From Charina bottae (lineage: Eukaryota > Chordata > Lepidosauria > Squamata > Charinaidae), in contig JALMGJ010000003.1 of assembly GCA_023362775.1 (NCBI GenBank), positions 51,934,416 to 51,998,415 on the forward strand: 64,000 nt of DNA, read 5' to 3'. Position numbers and translations under genes: made by a program. This document shows, piece by piece, positions 10,885 through 22,767 of this stretch. The notes beneath the pieces were generated by a model. It worked only from the letters and a program-made list of their open reading frames with translations. It did not search any database and was not told where the DNA came from. Positions within the stretch are counted from its first letter, which is position 1; every line of letters begins with the position of its first letter.

Positions 10885-12715
10885 CATTTCTGCTCACCTG
10901 GACAGAGGTGGGGCAGGGCAGGAGAGAATTGGAAATGAAGGGTGGAAATGAAAGGTTTAAACCCTTTGTTCCATGTGTAGGATCCTCCACATTAATAACC
11001 CCCCACCCCCAGTCTGTGCACAGCACATCTATTCTACATCTAACAAAAAGTCACCTACCCCAAAATTGCAAAAAAGTTGAAAATATGGCCCCATCTTCTA
11101 TGTTAAAGTTAGCGTGTCATTGCCAGCCCTTGGTTACTGAAAGGATTCCTTGAAAATGAAGAGCAGTCACTATCTGCCAAAAGATTGCCTGCCCCTGCTT
11201 TACGAAGACTCCATGGTGCTGCCTTCCTATCATTATAGACTGGAAACAATACATTTATTCAATAAGCCATGATTGAAAGCATGCTCATGGGTGATGGATG
11301 AGGCTCAAAAACCAAGAAGTGCCTGAAACCTCCTTGGATTCAAGTCTTTCAGGATAATATAAATTTCAGAAAACAAAAAGTAGATACAGAGCAGATGACA
11401 TCATCCATGCCCTCTGGGTTCCCACTAAACTAATCTCATATCCAGCTGTAAAGGAGGCTAAAAAACATATGAGAGTCACTTATGTGTGGTTGAAACGCTG
11501 GCTTCTCTGAGGCAAAGAAATAAGTGGTAATTAGAACTGGTCAACCAATCTTGCCCTACTCAATAAACACAAATATGTCTCCTGGTCTGGTGGCTTCTAC
11601 CACCATCCCCTCCCAAAAAACTGTAGAACTTCTGGCACAAGTATAAAGCATTAAGTGAACGTGTGCAACCTGCCAAACTATTCTATGATGGTACCCAGAA
11701 CTGAGTTCCTTTCAACAGAAAGGTTTTGCCACAAAATTAAATCATGCTTACATATTGGAGGATTGATTAACACTTCATCATTTTCTGTACAACTTTTTTA
11801 CTTCATAAAAGCTAATGGCTCTAGAAATCAGAAGGAAAACCGAGAAGGGGATTCCTTATTCCTATCCTTCCAAGGTTTGTAGGGACTATATCTAACATCC
11901 AGAACAACATGGATCATCTAGATTTAGTTTACTGTTCAAAGCTGGTCAAAATCTGAATTTAAGCAATTTATAGAGCAGAGCTCAGTACTTAATGAGATGA
12001 TGTGCTTAATAACCTTGGTAAAGCAATGTGGCTGTGCACATGTATTACTAAGAAATGGGCAGGGGAACTAGGAAGAATTACAATTCTGTGAAAATTATTT
12101 GCCTCCTTTTGGATCTTTTGAAGTTTGGCATTCTTTTGCTACTGAGCTTCATATGGGTTGTGCTGATATATAAAAGGAATTCTGAGTGAACAAATAATAC
12201 CAAAGTGTGGTGCTTGTTACATTTATTTCATACAACATTCTTAAAACACTCAGGGGCAAAGATAGGGGAAATTTCAGAGTATCCCAAAGGGGCAAATACT
12301 TTTTCACAGATCAGTAGTCTCATCTGGCTATTTACAGCAGCATCAGGGAAATTCTGTCTCCCTCTGCAGGCCTCCAGTCTGGTAAATCCCACTTGGAGAT
12401 TCAGTGGTTTGTGGTGGGCGCTGAGAATGTGTTGAAGCTACTGCTTGCGCACTACCCATGAAATAAGTTCCTACGTGAGATCCTAGCGGTGATCTTAACT
12501 TTAGTGTTGAATAAGGCTGTGCATTGATTCAAAAGAAGTGTTTTGGAATTGGTGCGAGTACAGCACCATCCTGCTCCTTATTTATACTGAAAAAGAGACA
12601 TGGCTGCTTTAATAAAGAGAAGAGATTTGTTGCTGTAGGTATTAAATTCAGGAGCTGCAACTACTGCCCCCCCAGTGCCTGTCAGTCATTAATCAGGTAT
12701 TTTTAGTATCAGGGT
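10885..12715. other. No recognised feature
   Basis: No protein motif, SINE box or paired terminal repeat was found over this 1.8 kb. Only short shadow ORFs are present. It is candidate unique intergenic DNA. Confidence 0.4.
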
Positions 12716-12724
12716 TTTTTTAAA

Positions 12725-12955
12725 AAATCCATTCAATCATGTCTGATTCTCAGAGACTGCCTGGACAAGTCCCTGCAGTTTTCTTGGCAAGGTTTTTCGG
12801 AAATGGTTTGCCATTGCCTCCTCCTTCCTAGGGCTGGGAGAAAGTGACTGGCCCAAGGAAACCCAGCTGGCTTCGTGCCTAAGGCGGGACTAGAACTCAC
12901 AATCTCCAGTTTCTAGCCTAGTACCTTAACCATTACACCAAACTGGCTCTCTTAG
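12725..12955 (-). repeat. tRNA-derived SINE (second family), copy 1
   Basis: On the minus strand it begins with a tRNA-like head: A box TGTAATGGTTAAGG and B box GAGTTCTAGTCCCGCC. The body has GAAGCCAGCTGGGT and a GGCAATGGCAAACCA motif. The end, near 12740, reads CTGAGAATCAGACATGATTG. A second copy lies at 43412-43642 on the plus strand. The tail motif CAGTC...GACT faintly recalls the Sauria SINE and BovB end. No target duplication was identified. Confidence 0.75.
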
Positions 12956-14850
12956 TATCAGGTTATAAGTAATCTAATTAATCTATAATCAGGTTATAAT
13001 AATAAATATCAGGTTATAGTTAATGTATTAATGAATTAGTATCAGGTTATCATTAATCTACTATTATTAATCTTGGTCTGATCATGGTCAAAACCTAGTT
13101 TCATCTGATATGGCTCTTGGTGGCTGTGGTTGAAACTATTTCCTCCAAGATCTTTTTTCCAGGCTCCTAATCAAAATTGTAACCTATACAATTACCACTT
13201 ACATACTTCCCTCCCTCAACTTTTCTCTAAGAGCTATTCTTGCAAGAATTTGAGTTTCCTGGAAGAAAACAGTATCAGTTCCCAATTTTTAAATTTATTT
13301 CCAATGCAACAGAATTTTGGGAAGAACTTGTGTGAAGGGGCTTGGGACTTCCAGATAATTCTCTGAAAACTGAACAAAGGAATCAGATTTGGTATGATGG
13401 GAAATAAAGTTTGAGTTCTATAGAAAAACACATTCCAAGAAAAATCTCCCCAATGCTTTTCTCTAGAAGTTGGTGACTCCTCCAATTTAAGCCCCTTCCT
13501 TCCTCCTTCCTGGTCACGTGATGCAGAGCAAAGCATAAACAGCTTTCTGTGTGTTTCCCAGTACACACAGATTCAACATAAGAACAGAAACACACAAACA
13601 CATATTACTTTGTTACACAGAAGAAAAAACAGATACCTCCAATGGCCACTCCTGCTAAATTTGCTGAAAAGAATTCAAGAAGCCATATACACACTTACTT
13701 TAATTTAAGCTTTCATAATACTCAACTATACGTAGAAGGTGAACTCACCCCTTAACAGTCCATGTTACCAAAAAAATGCCATTAAAATTAATATGAGAAG
13801 CAAGAAAAAAGGCTATTTCCATGCCTATCTTTAGCATAGACAAACTCTAATAGAAACATATCAGATTGCTCTCCCCAGTGGAAAAACTGAAAAAGAGAAA
13901 TGAAGTTTGCACTCCTGCTCTGCAATATTCAGAATTATTGCAGAGCATACTGTAGTCTGATACTCCCACTATATCTTAATCAACTAATTTTTTTATGAAC
14001 TAACATGGAGGAGGGGAGAAACTCCAATTCTGCTATTTGACCTGTTAAATAATGTGGCCCCTCAATGAATCTACATGAGAGGAGGAATAACAAGAGGGTG
14101 AAGGGGAGGGCGGGTAGAAGACGAAAAGGGAAAGGAAGCTAAGTAGCAGTAGCAAAAGGGACTACACTTTGTCATCCAACACTCTCTGTCATCTGTATAG
14201 AACAAACAAAAGCCTAATTAGAAGCAGAAGATAAACAGTCTGGCCCCCTGAACTTGATAGTAGGCACAATCCTCCAAAACCATTCAGTGGGAACTTAAGT
14301 AAGAAGTTTTTTAGCTTGTTTCTACAGAACTGTGAAAGAATCTCTGGAGTTCATCCCATAGATCTAAGAACAAAAAATTGCTGGATACTTAATAAACTAT
14401 TGAACATTCCTCTCCTGTGCCAGATTTTCACTGTACCAAATGCCTTTCTACATTGTTGAACCTCCTTAATATGAAGTGGGAATAGACTTCTTCTTTCCTC
14501 ATTCAGTGATGCCCGTAAATCAAGCTTTCTTTAAGACTTCATCCTTCACTGAAATTCTGAGAAACTTCCCAGTAAATAACAGGCTTCCCGGCTGCGTGAA
14601 AAGGAAAGGCTGGATTACAAAAAGCCCTATCAGTAACCTGCTAAAAATGTTTTGGCAGGATGAAGACTTCAGGTATTGGTGCTTCCATAATTCCTTCTTC
14701 TCTTCTGGAATTCGCATCACATGTCAGCTGAGACACCTTGGTTTGGGGTGTGTCCTGACTTGGAGTGAAGGAACATGCTGAGACTTGGTGCAAAAGCTCT
14801 AGTGTGTTATTGATCTACTCTGCTAGACAGAATCCAGCTAAACTGAAATG
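12956..14850. other. Mostly unassigned, with an ATCAGGTTAT reiteration at 12958-13045
   Basis: The phrase ATCAGGTTATA(A/G)T recurs at least four times between 12958 and 13045, interspersed with TAATCTA steps. It is a short degenerate tandem repeat next to the SINE. The remaining 1.8 kb shows no TE motif. Confidence 0.4.
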
Positions 14851-14925
14851 AATTTATTTATTTATTATTTAAATTTGTATCACCGCCCATCTCCTCCACA
14901 CCTGGGGACTCTGGGCGGTTAGTGA
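14851..14925 (-). repeat. L2/CR1-group LINE 3' end
   Basis: The sequence TTTATTTATTATTT followed by CACCGCCCAT and GGGACTCTGGGCGG is the reverse complement of the conserved terminus (CCGCCCAGAGTCCC...GGGCGGT) of these LINEs. Only the tail is identifiable. Confidence 0.65.
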
Positions 14926-15177
14926 TGCTCAGACAAAAGGCCCAAGAAACTAGGGCGGGGCCTTCTTTAGCCTCTTGGGAGGAAAGCAAAGCGATTCAGT
15001 ACTGCACATGCGTTTATCCCCCTGGAGGGAGCCCCCTCCTTCTTCACCAGTTATCTCCCTGACACGGTGGGGTTTATGGAACTAAAACTTTCTTGTGTGC
15101 TATCCAAGTAGTCAACAAACAGATTTCTCCAAGAACAAAACAGAAGAAAATCACCTGATTCTGGTCGCAGCAGTAGT

Positions 15178-15262
15178 AATTAAACCACCCAGAGTTCCCT
15201 TGTGGGGAGATGGAGCGGTATATAAATTGAAACATAAATAAATAAATAAAAATAAATAAAAC
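15178..15262 (+). repeat. L2/CR1-group LINE 3' end
   Basis: AAACCACCCAGAGTTCCC, GGGGAGATGGAGCGGTATA and a TAAA-rich tail form the typical terminus on the plus strand. The upstream part is not recognisable. Confidence 0.65.
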
Positions 15263-15486
15263 AGTGATCAGAATAATAAAACTGCATGGAGTTCTGCCCT
15301 GCATTGCCCACCTGACTACAATGCCATTTTGACCACAGATCTATCTGTGCCCAAAAAGCTGTAAATGGACCAAGAGATAGAGAAGTTCCACATTCTGCAA
15401 GAGGAGCCATAATTATAATTAGGTTATAACATGCATTTTGTATAAGTATATTCTCAAAATGCAACATAGCTGACTTCTAGAATTGC

Positions 15487-15714
15487 TCTTCACCCCAGCT
15501 CTTGCCAACCTAGCAATTTGAAAGCATGCAAATGCAAGTAGATAAATAGGTACCACTTTGGTGGGTAGGTAACAGCGTTCCGCGTGCGTCATGCCGGCCA
15601 CATGACCGGAGAAGCGTTTTCGGACAACGCTGGCTCTTCAGATAACAAACGGAGATGAGCACCAGCCCCTAGAGTCAGACACGACTGTGCAAGGGAACCT
15701 TTACCTTTACCTTC
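15487..15714 (+). repeat. Sauria-type SINE, 5'-truncated
   Basis: The copy starts at CCAGCTCTTGCCAACC, so the tRNA head is missing. It keeps the GCATGCAAATGCAAGTAG block, GGTACCAC, the GCGTTCCGCG block and the BovB-like end AGTCAGACACGACT followed by CTTTACCTTTACC. It lacks Pol III boxes. I saw no clear target duplication. Confidence 0.85.
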
Positions 15715-17461
15715 CAGTAGAAAGTATGTTTGAAATAGGGTATTTGATTTTATACGTTAGCATTTCAAAGAATGATGCAATGGAATCTAAAACCATTCTG
15801 ATTTTCTTAATGTGTAAAAAAAACCAGACCAAATACAGAAGTGTTCCAAAAATCCAAGTTGGTAATAATTGTTAATGGCTTCCCACTTCTTATAGGCAAA
15901 ATATATTGTGGCCTATATTATCCCTTTGTGTGTATTTTATTTTTATTTTTACTGCAGTTAATAGTTTTGTAGCATTGCCCTTCATACTTTGAGGTTTCCA
16001 TCATTGCAAGGAATCTAAATCATAATGTATGGTTTCTATATTCTTTTTAAACTGATAAAAACCAGGCAGGCTCCAAACAGCATGGCCATATAATGGAGAT
16101 AGTTGCTTTCCTCTCACACCCTTCCAGTTTAGATTGACTCTACCCTGAGTCAGAGAAATTGTCCTCTTGGGAGAGGAGATGATGATATATCCTCCACGTT
16201 AGTCATGGTCATTTGTGGTTATCTTATAATGTAGTCTACAATACACTGGGGACCCAGCAAATACATACAGAAAGAAATCACAGTTCACATAGAAGTAAAT
16301 GCTCCATGATTAACATTGATGAAGCTGGCTGGGTCAGAGACTTACATTTCATTCTGTCTTTTATGAACTCAGAGGCTTAGCAAAAACATCTTGCTTTGCC
16401 AATTCATTGCAAAATGCATTTGCATCATAAAGGCTGTTGTCCTCAAGAGGGTAAGTCCAAGCCAATGAGAGTTATTCTTCTTCAAAAGCTGCATTTATCT
16501 CTGAAAAAGATTCAAAAACTAAGACTTGATAGAACCTCATAATGACTTTGCCATTAGAGCCTGTTGTGAGATACCCAATATTGTTGGGGTTTGGGGGAAG
16601 GAAGGGAAGTCTGGGTGTGCAGACATTAGTGTGTAGGATTCTCATTGCTGTTAATAGTAGTGTTTCATTTTCATAGCTAAAAGTAGTGATCCAATGTTAT
16701 TAAGTCTGGGAACATGCCTATTGTCAATAATTGGCCATTTAAATTGAAGATAAAAGACAATCAGCACCTATTAATTCCTTTGAGTGTTTGTACTCAACTA
16801 TGAAAAATCAGTATTTGAAAGCAGAAATACATGGATTAAAATCTCCTAAAATCTGAGGTGTAATTTAACAGTCAGAAGAAACCATTTTAAACATGGATTT
16901 AAGTTGACAGCTCTTTCTGATGGGGCTTTGATGCATTTAATAAATGTATTACAAAGAGCATTATTGAATGAAGCTTTAGTATGATGAAAATAAAAAGAGG
17001 GTAGAACACAGAGATGTCACCAAATGTAATTTCCTGATTCAAAGTATCCAGTTCCAGTTATTTGTAATTCAGAATAAAATACTTTTCTTGGAACTAGAAT
17101 CTAGCAAGCTGAGCATTTTTTTTTAAAAAAAAATGTCGATCCAGTTTTCATTTAAAACTTTACATTTGAATTTAGGAATGTATTTCACTCTAGAAAGTTG
17201 CAATTAATTTTTAAGAATAATTTGAGTTTATAAAGTATTTACTGTAATTTGGGAGCAAAAATTCATCTTTCTTTTTTATTGCTAAGCATAATTTATTTTA
17301 TAACTGGCTGAAAGGAAAGGCTCAGTAATATTAGTTTCATTTCTCTTAATTGAAAGAATTTTAATTTAAGTGAAATTAAAATCTTTCTCCAGACAAAATT
17401 CATCCTGACAGATAGATCTCCTCCCCAGTCTAATATTCTTAAAGTTACATAAACAGCTTGT
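15715..17461. other. No recognised feature
   Basis: AT-rich, apparently single-copy sequence without TE landmarks. An A/T run at 17120-17132 is the only simple sequence of note. Confidence 0.4.
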
Positions 17462-17681
17462 GTTCATTTTATTTATTTATTTTCCAATATTTCTATCCTG
17501 CCCCAGTCCTATCCTACCCAGTTGTTCGGTGGGTAACAACAAGATAAAGTGTACAATACAAAAACCAAAGAAAAAAGTTAAATGCATGACAACACTCCAA
17601 GAAACAAGTGAGGGTCAACAGCAGCCTTGAAGATGGTTTTAACTTGCTTGTGAAATCCCATCCATATTTCTTGGGGTAGGG
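17462..17681 (-). repeat. L2 LINE 3' end (split by a SINE)
   Basis: The 3' terminus lies at 17462 with a TTTATTTATTTATTTT run, then the reverse complement of the GGGT(A)GG tail. The rest of the same L2 continues at 18043 beyond the SINE insertion. Confidence 0.65.
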
Positions 17682-17698
17682 TATTCCTAACAGTGGGG

Positions 17699-18025
17699 GG
17701 CGCAATGGCTCAGCGGTTAAGACGCCAGGCTTGTCAATCGGAAGGTTGCAAGTTCGGTGGTTCGAGACCCGAGTGCTGCGTGATGGAGTGAGCTCCCGCA
17801 CTTGCCCCAGCTCTTGCCAACCTAGCAATTTGAAAGCATGCAAATGCAAGTAGATGAATAGGTACCACTTCAGTGGGATGGTAACAGCGTTCCGCGCATG
17901 TCATGCCAGCACATGACCACGGAAGCATCTTCGGACAATGCTGGCTCTTCGGCTAAGAAACGGAGATGAGCACCGGCCCCTAGAGTTGGACACGATTGTG
18001 CAGGGGAATCTTTACCTTTTACTTT
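17699..18025 (+). repeat. Sauria-type tRNA SINE inserted in an L2
   Basis: A full-length copy with A box TGGCTCAGCGGTTAAG, B-box-like GGTTCGAGACC, the CCAGCTCTTGCCAACC body and the tail AGTTGGACACGATT followed by CTTTACC. A perfect 17-bp duplication, tattcctaacagtgggg, lies at 17682-17698 and 18026-18042. The SINE is inserted in a minus-strand L2. Confidence 0.93.
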
Positions 18026-18042
18026 TATTCCTAACAGTGGGG

Positions 18043-18430
18043 TCACCCCTGAGAAGGCCTGTTGCCTGGTCCACACCCCATGAACCTTCCAAGAAGGGAG
18101 AGCCTCAACAGGCCCTCTATAAATATCTAGACCAGATGGGCAGGTTCTTCTTCTCAGATATTTCCCAGTCTTGCCCTATAGAGTTTTAAAATATTGTAAT
18201 AACCAGCACTTTGAACTGGGGCCAGATCCATACCAGTAACCAATGCAGCAACTTAAGAATTGGTGTTATACTATGATGGTGGGCTATTCCTGCCAGTAAT
18301 CTAGCTGCCACTATCTGCACCAGTGGGAACTTTGGATCATTTCCAAGGGAGTGCCATGTTGAGCACGCTACAGTACTCCAGCCAAGAGGCAATCAAGACA
18401 TGAGTGACCGTCACCAGGGCATATTGGGCT
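18043..18430 (-). pseudogene. L2 LINE ORF2 C-terminal fragment
   Basis: Minus-strand translation gives ALVTVTHVLIASWLEYCSVL (near 18415), a relative of the L2 LDYCNALYLGLP block. It is followed by VAARLLAGIAHHHSITPILK and LLHWLLVW...FKVLVIT (near 18310-18190). Frames shift between blocks. It is the upstream half of the L2 whose 3' end is at 17462. Confidence 0.75.
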
Positions 18431-18799
18431 AATTTATATATATATTTTTTAAATTCTAGGGTGAATTCACATAAAATAAAGCCACAAAAATATATATTTA
18501 AAAATAGGTTTGGATGGATTGTATGTATGTATGTGTGTATAATTTGTCCCCCCAAATTTTGGGAAGGCTAGCCAAACACTGCTCTGTTGCCAAGAGTTTT
18601 TTCTGGCTTTTGCTATAGTCTTGCAATCTGAACTATATCTATATAAATAATATGTGTCATATGATATTGTATACTTATTGCAGTTCATTGTTCAAGTTTT
18701 TGCATGTTCTCTGTGCTTCCCCACTATTTTGCTTATAATTGCATTCAGTTTGTTAAGTATGTTTAGTCTCTGACAATCTAATCTAATTAATCTAATCTA

Positions 18800-19380
18800 T
18801 ATAAAGTGAATTTATTCATTATTTACTGCATTTCCATGTCGCCAACTCCACAATGGCTGCCAGTGGTTTACAAAAGAAGCTGAATATGAAATCCATGAAA
18901 ACCATAAAACATAACCCCACTCCAGAACCCAACATCCAGTATGCAATTTCCTTTTGTTCTTCCTCAATTACAAGTTCTACAGAGGAGCTCCACTTCAGTC
19001 CATTCTGAAAAACCATTACTGAGTGTGCTATTTGGATTCCTCGAGGCAAGATGTTCCAGAGTGCCAGGGCATATTCCAAAAGAAATGTGTTATATCCCCC
19101 ATCTCACATGCAGGGGGTAGGGTGACACTCTTAGCATCTCCATTTGTGACAAATGAAGCTGATGGTAGACGATTCTGCAAAAACCTAAACATCAAGCCAT
19201 GAAAAGCTTTATACATTAAAACACTACTCTGAATTTTATGATGTCTCTGATTCTGGTTAATCAGATATTCCAAACACTTCCCCTTGCATTTAGAGTCCAA
19301 AATAACTCCCACTTCTTCCCCTTTCACCAGAATAGAGGGAGGTTGAACTGTTTTAGATTCTAATACTTCCAATAGTTATA
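18800..19380 (-). pseudogene. LINE 3' fragment, probably L2/CR1 group
   Basis: On the minus strand near 19060-18985, ALWNILPRGIQIAHSVMVFQ resembles the ALWN.LP.EI...FR block near the ORF2 end of L2/CR1 LINEs. The upstream part (19375-19080) also looks like ORF2 remnant, with no clean frame. The 3' part is AT-rich. Confidence 0.5.
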
Positions 19381-19451
19381 TATTTGGGGAAAGAAGTGAA
19401 TGAAGGAACATCTGCACAGTGTATGGGCTATACCCCCCCAAGTCCAGATGA

Positions 19452-19905
19452 GAGATTCCACAGAAGGTCGTGGAGAATGACAGGGCTAAGATCCTGTGGG
19501 ATTTCCAGATCCAGACAGACAGGCAGGTACTGGCCAGTCAACCAGACATCGTGGTAGTAAACAAGGACCAGAAGACAGTGGTGGTGATAGATGTAGCAGT
19601 GTCAAATGACGTCAACATCAGGAAGAAGAAGTATGAGAAGCTGGAGAAGTACCAGGACCTGAAGGAAGAACTAGAGGGGATCTGGAAAGTGAAGGCCAAA
19701 GTGGTCCCAGTGGTGGTAGGAGCACTAGGGACTGTGACTCCTAAGCTGGGAGAGTGGCTCCAGCAGATCCCAGGAACAACATCAGAGCTCTCTGTCCAGA
19801 AGAGTGCAGTGCTAGGAACAGCTAAAATACTACATAGAACCCCAAACTCCCAGGCCTCTGGTAGAGGATCTGAGGTTGAGGAAGACACATATCACCCATA
19901 GGGGT
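19452..19905 (+). pseudogene. LINE ORF C-terminus with restriction-like endonuclease, R4-like
   Basis: The open frame runs from after a TGA at 19449 to the stop near 19901. It encodes KILWDFQIQTDRQV, then QPDIVVVNKDQKTVVVIDVA, KYEKLEKYQDLKEELE and VVPVVVGALGTVTPKLGEWL. The PD...(D)V pattern (PDIVVV then VVIDVA, about residues 27-47 from 19470) fits the restriction-like endonuclease that ends the ORF of R2/R4/NeSL-type LINEs. R4-clade LINEs are known in lizards; the exact clade is my inference. The RT part is missing, so it is 5'-truncated. About 15 bp after the stop the sequence enters a TGTA microsatellite. This C-terminal frame has no internal stop. Confidence 0.72.
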
Positions 19906-19916
19906 GAGAAGGGAGA

Positions 19917-19972
19917 TGTATGTACTGTATGTATGTATGTATGTATGTATGTATGTATGTATGTATGTATCA
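19917..19972. repeat. (TGTA)n microsatellite between two opposed LINE tails
   Basis: About 13 units of TGTA/GTAT. On the left it follows the R4-like LINE end on the plus strand. On the right it abuts the 3' end of a minus-strand LINE. It may be the 3' tail repeat of either or both. Confidence 0.93.
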
Positions 19973-20370
19973 TTGGCGATCACTCGTAGCCGAGTAAGAT
20001 TGTCTTCCAAAGGTAAAATTTTAACAGTGGATCCGTAAGTGGCTATAAAGGCCAATTCTGGATCCGCACAACCTCCCACAATGAGGGCATAGGTTTCCAG
20101 GTGGGAGACGGTCATGATGAGGGTTTGCCTGACGTGCCTTCCTTTTAGCTCTTTTCTCCCTTTCGCCCTGTACTCGTGCTTCTTCAAAGTCCATAGCGCC
20201 ATTAATAAAGGCTGACCTCCATTTGAAAAGCTCATGAGTTAGGGCTTCCCAGGTCTCAATGCTGATATTACATTTTTTTAAATTAGCTTTGAGAGTATCT
20301 TTGAATCTCTTTTGCTGTCCACCAATATTCCGTTTTCCATTCTTAAGTTGGGAGTAAAGTAGCTGCTGTA
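19973..20370 (-). pseudogene. LINE ORF C-terminus with a C2H2 zinc finger
   Basis: The minus-strand frame from 20368 to a TAA at 20021-20023 is open for 115 codons, though it has no start near its 5' edge. It encodes QLLYSQLKNGKRNIGGQQKR, then KDTLKANLKKCNI, WEALTHELFKWRSAF and, at the C-terminus, CPHCGRLCGSRIGLYSHLRI followed by HC. The CxxC-x12-HxxxH spacing is a complete C2H2 zinc finger. This composition (GGQ.KR.KDTLK, WR.., terminal finger) is known from the ends of vertebrate LINE polyproteins; I cannot name the clade. The 3' UTR is only about 50 bp and ends at CATAC repeats. The 5' edge also lies in a TGTA run (20369-20388). Confidence 0.75.
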
Positions 20371-20388
20371 TGTATGTATGTATGAATG

Positions 20389-21720
20389 AATGATACTGGA
20401 CTAGAACAGTGCCCTATTCACAGAGACCATAAAACAGACCAGATTTATACTGATTAAAACAGTCCCACTGACCTCACCAACTTATTCATTCTACATGGGA
20501 TCTGTTGTATCATGGAGACATGTTCTATGCCAGCTCTAGCTTCTGATATGAATATATAGCACAAACTTGGAGCTAAAGTATCTCCTCAGGATTAAGAAGT
20601 GCATCATAGTGACTAATTGGAAGACTAATATTATATGTTGCTTCAACCTCAGACTTCCTTGGTTGAACTTTAGAAATGAGGTTGTCTATTCAGGTTCTGC
20701 ATATTCTTTTCTGGAACTGAATACAAGTCAGGAAGAAAAATGGGTCCCTTACTCCCTGAACTACATTTCCCCCGGCCTCATGATGTCCTTGACCAAATGC
20801 AGAAGGCTGAAGTAAGACTACACTTGAAGTGCTACCACTAGGTACCACATGAAAAAAATAAATTTTTGTTTCATGAACTGAGAGTCAGAAGTCCTAAATG
20901 TTTATTCTTAGATGTGCCTAACTGAAATCTACTTGGGTGCAGTGATCCCTCCTGTTTCCTGCTTGTTTCAGAATCTGCTCACAGTAAATAAACAGGACCA
21001 TTTGAAACATACTACAAGTGTATACATTGTTTTGCCAGGGCATGTTTGCTTGAGAAGAAACATAATCCTGTTCTACTGTAGGTACACATGCTTCTCACAA
21101 TCACTCTTTACATTTGAAATACATCACTGATTTTCTTTCTTAAGTTACAAGAAAGCCACTTCCATTTAGGGACAGATTCAGAGATTTATCAAGGTAGGAC
21201 AATATAGCAGCTGTGATGTGAAGCTAACCTTTAAACTCAATGTAGCTGATGTTAATTAATCCCCTTTGGTGAGATAATAACTACAGATTCTTGATGCCTA
21301 TGGTTATAAATATTATGTCTGAAAGACAAAACAATGTAATGTAACTATGGTAAAAATACAAAAAGGGTAGTTTTACGACTTTAGAGGGGAGCACTGGTTA
21401 CAATATTTCCAGGCTTTTCATACTTCACACCAGGTTTCAACACCACCTGGGTTGTTTTCAGAAATGGTTGCCCCTGATGGTGGAGCAAGAATGAATGATA
21501 CCACCAAATTCTTCCATCTCTTTCTTGTGATGACAGGGCTGCCTGTCAATTAGACATATTAATGGCAACTTGGAGAAAAGCTTTATCTTTCCTTACGACA
21601 GGTTAAGATTGCCCTTACATATTTCTCCTGTTGCAATATTTTCTCACAATAATGTCAGAGTTTGCCTCTTTTTCCCTCCCCAACATCCTTCAGGCATTAA
21701 AGGGATACATCTATTTTCAT
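20389..21720. other. No recognised feature
   Basis: No TE motif or bounded repeat is evident over this 1.3 kb. The longest ORFs have no recognisable domain. Confidence 0.4.
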
Positions 21721-22039
21721 TATATATTAATAAAGATCAATATGGGCAGGTAGATCTTACACCTGAGCACTGTACCAGTTTTGCACAACCCTTACAAAGA
21801 TGCTTGGATTCACCAGTGGGCAGTGTCCAAGGTGGTGCCTGGGGTAATGGCTAATGATGTTACCTGGGCTTTTGTTTGGAGTATGGATTCTAATGAAGTG
21901 GATAGGGTATCTTGCATGCCCTCTGGCACCTATGGGATGGATCTATGCCCCATATGGCTCTGTCGAGGGAGTGGGTATAGATGGGAATGTGAGTGGCTGC
22001 ATTAGGAAAATGGCCAATGCCTTATTGCTGGAGAAGATG

Positions 22040-22250
22040 ATGCCTGAAGCCTTGCAAGAAGCTGTAGTGTGTCCCTTCTTAAGAAGCCTTTTCTAGATCC
22101 ATCTAATCTCTGGGGAAGGTTGTTGAGAATGTGGTGGGGAAGCAACTACAGATCACCCTGGAAGAAGTGGATTACCTGGCTCAGGTTCAAAGAATCAAGA
22201 ATCTGGTGGTACCTTTTCCAACTAACAAATTTTATCAAAAGGTATAAGCC
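22040..22250 (+). pseudogene. L2 LINE RT fragment, heavily decayed
   Basis: The translation PLLKKPFLDPSNLWGRLLRM (from about 22072) and PWKKWITWL resemble the L2 block LLKKPSLDP...NFRPVSNLP..GKVVE and the following E(V)DYL segment. The segment from 21720 to 22040 may be upstream L2, but I cannot confirm it. Confidence 0.55.
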
Positions 22251-22502
22251 TCCATGAGCTGCAGCTTCATGGAATTCATCAGATGCATAGAGTAGCTAGG
22301 CTGATGTAGGGTTCAAGTTGGGTGAGGGGGAGGAAAGATGGGGGTTAAAGGGAGGGGAAGATAGGTTGGTAATGCAGGTTGCATGTGAGACAGACTGCCT
22401 ACCTGCCTGGTTGATGGTCAAAATGAGGGAGGTACTGATTGATTGTGAAAGGAGTTTCACTTATTGTTTTGAGCTGACTATGGTGGATTTTACCATAAAC
22501 AT

Positions 22503-22759
22503 TTTTTTGTTTATTCATTCAGTCGCTTCAGACTCTTTGTGACTTCATGGCCCAGCCCACGCCAGAGCTTCCTGTCGGCCGTCGCCATCCCCAGCTCCCC
22601 CACGGTTGAGTCCGTTACCTCCAGAATATCATCCATCCATCTTGCCCTTGGTTGGCCCCTCTTCCTTTTGCCTTCCACTTCCCTAGCATCAGCTAGGCAT
22701 CTTCTCATTATGTGGCCAAAGTACTTCAGTTTTGCCTTTAATATCATTCCCTCAAGTGA
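22503..22759 (-). pseudogene. BovB LINE 3' end, subfamily A
   Basis: Minus-strand translation gives MILKAKLKYFGHIMRR, then VEGKRKRGQPRARWMDDILE and STVGELGMATADR. The 3' end is CGACTGAATGAATAAACAAAA. Relative to the 42.5-kb copy, a short segment after HIMRR (the TLEKKLMLG part) is replaced by a different short stretch. An 8-bp direct repeat, ataaacat, at 22495-22502 and 22760-22767 is a probable TSD. Confidence 0.88.
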
Positions 22760-22767
22760 ATAAACAT

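Noticed and set aside
10436..11153. Long ORFs with KERKEGRKEG or LPSFLPSF repeats, up to 196 codons
   Set aside because: They are read through the TTCC/TTTC tract. The flanking residues show no domain.
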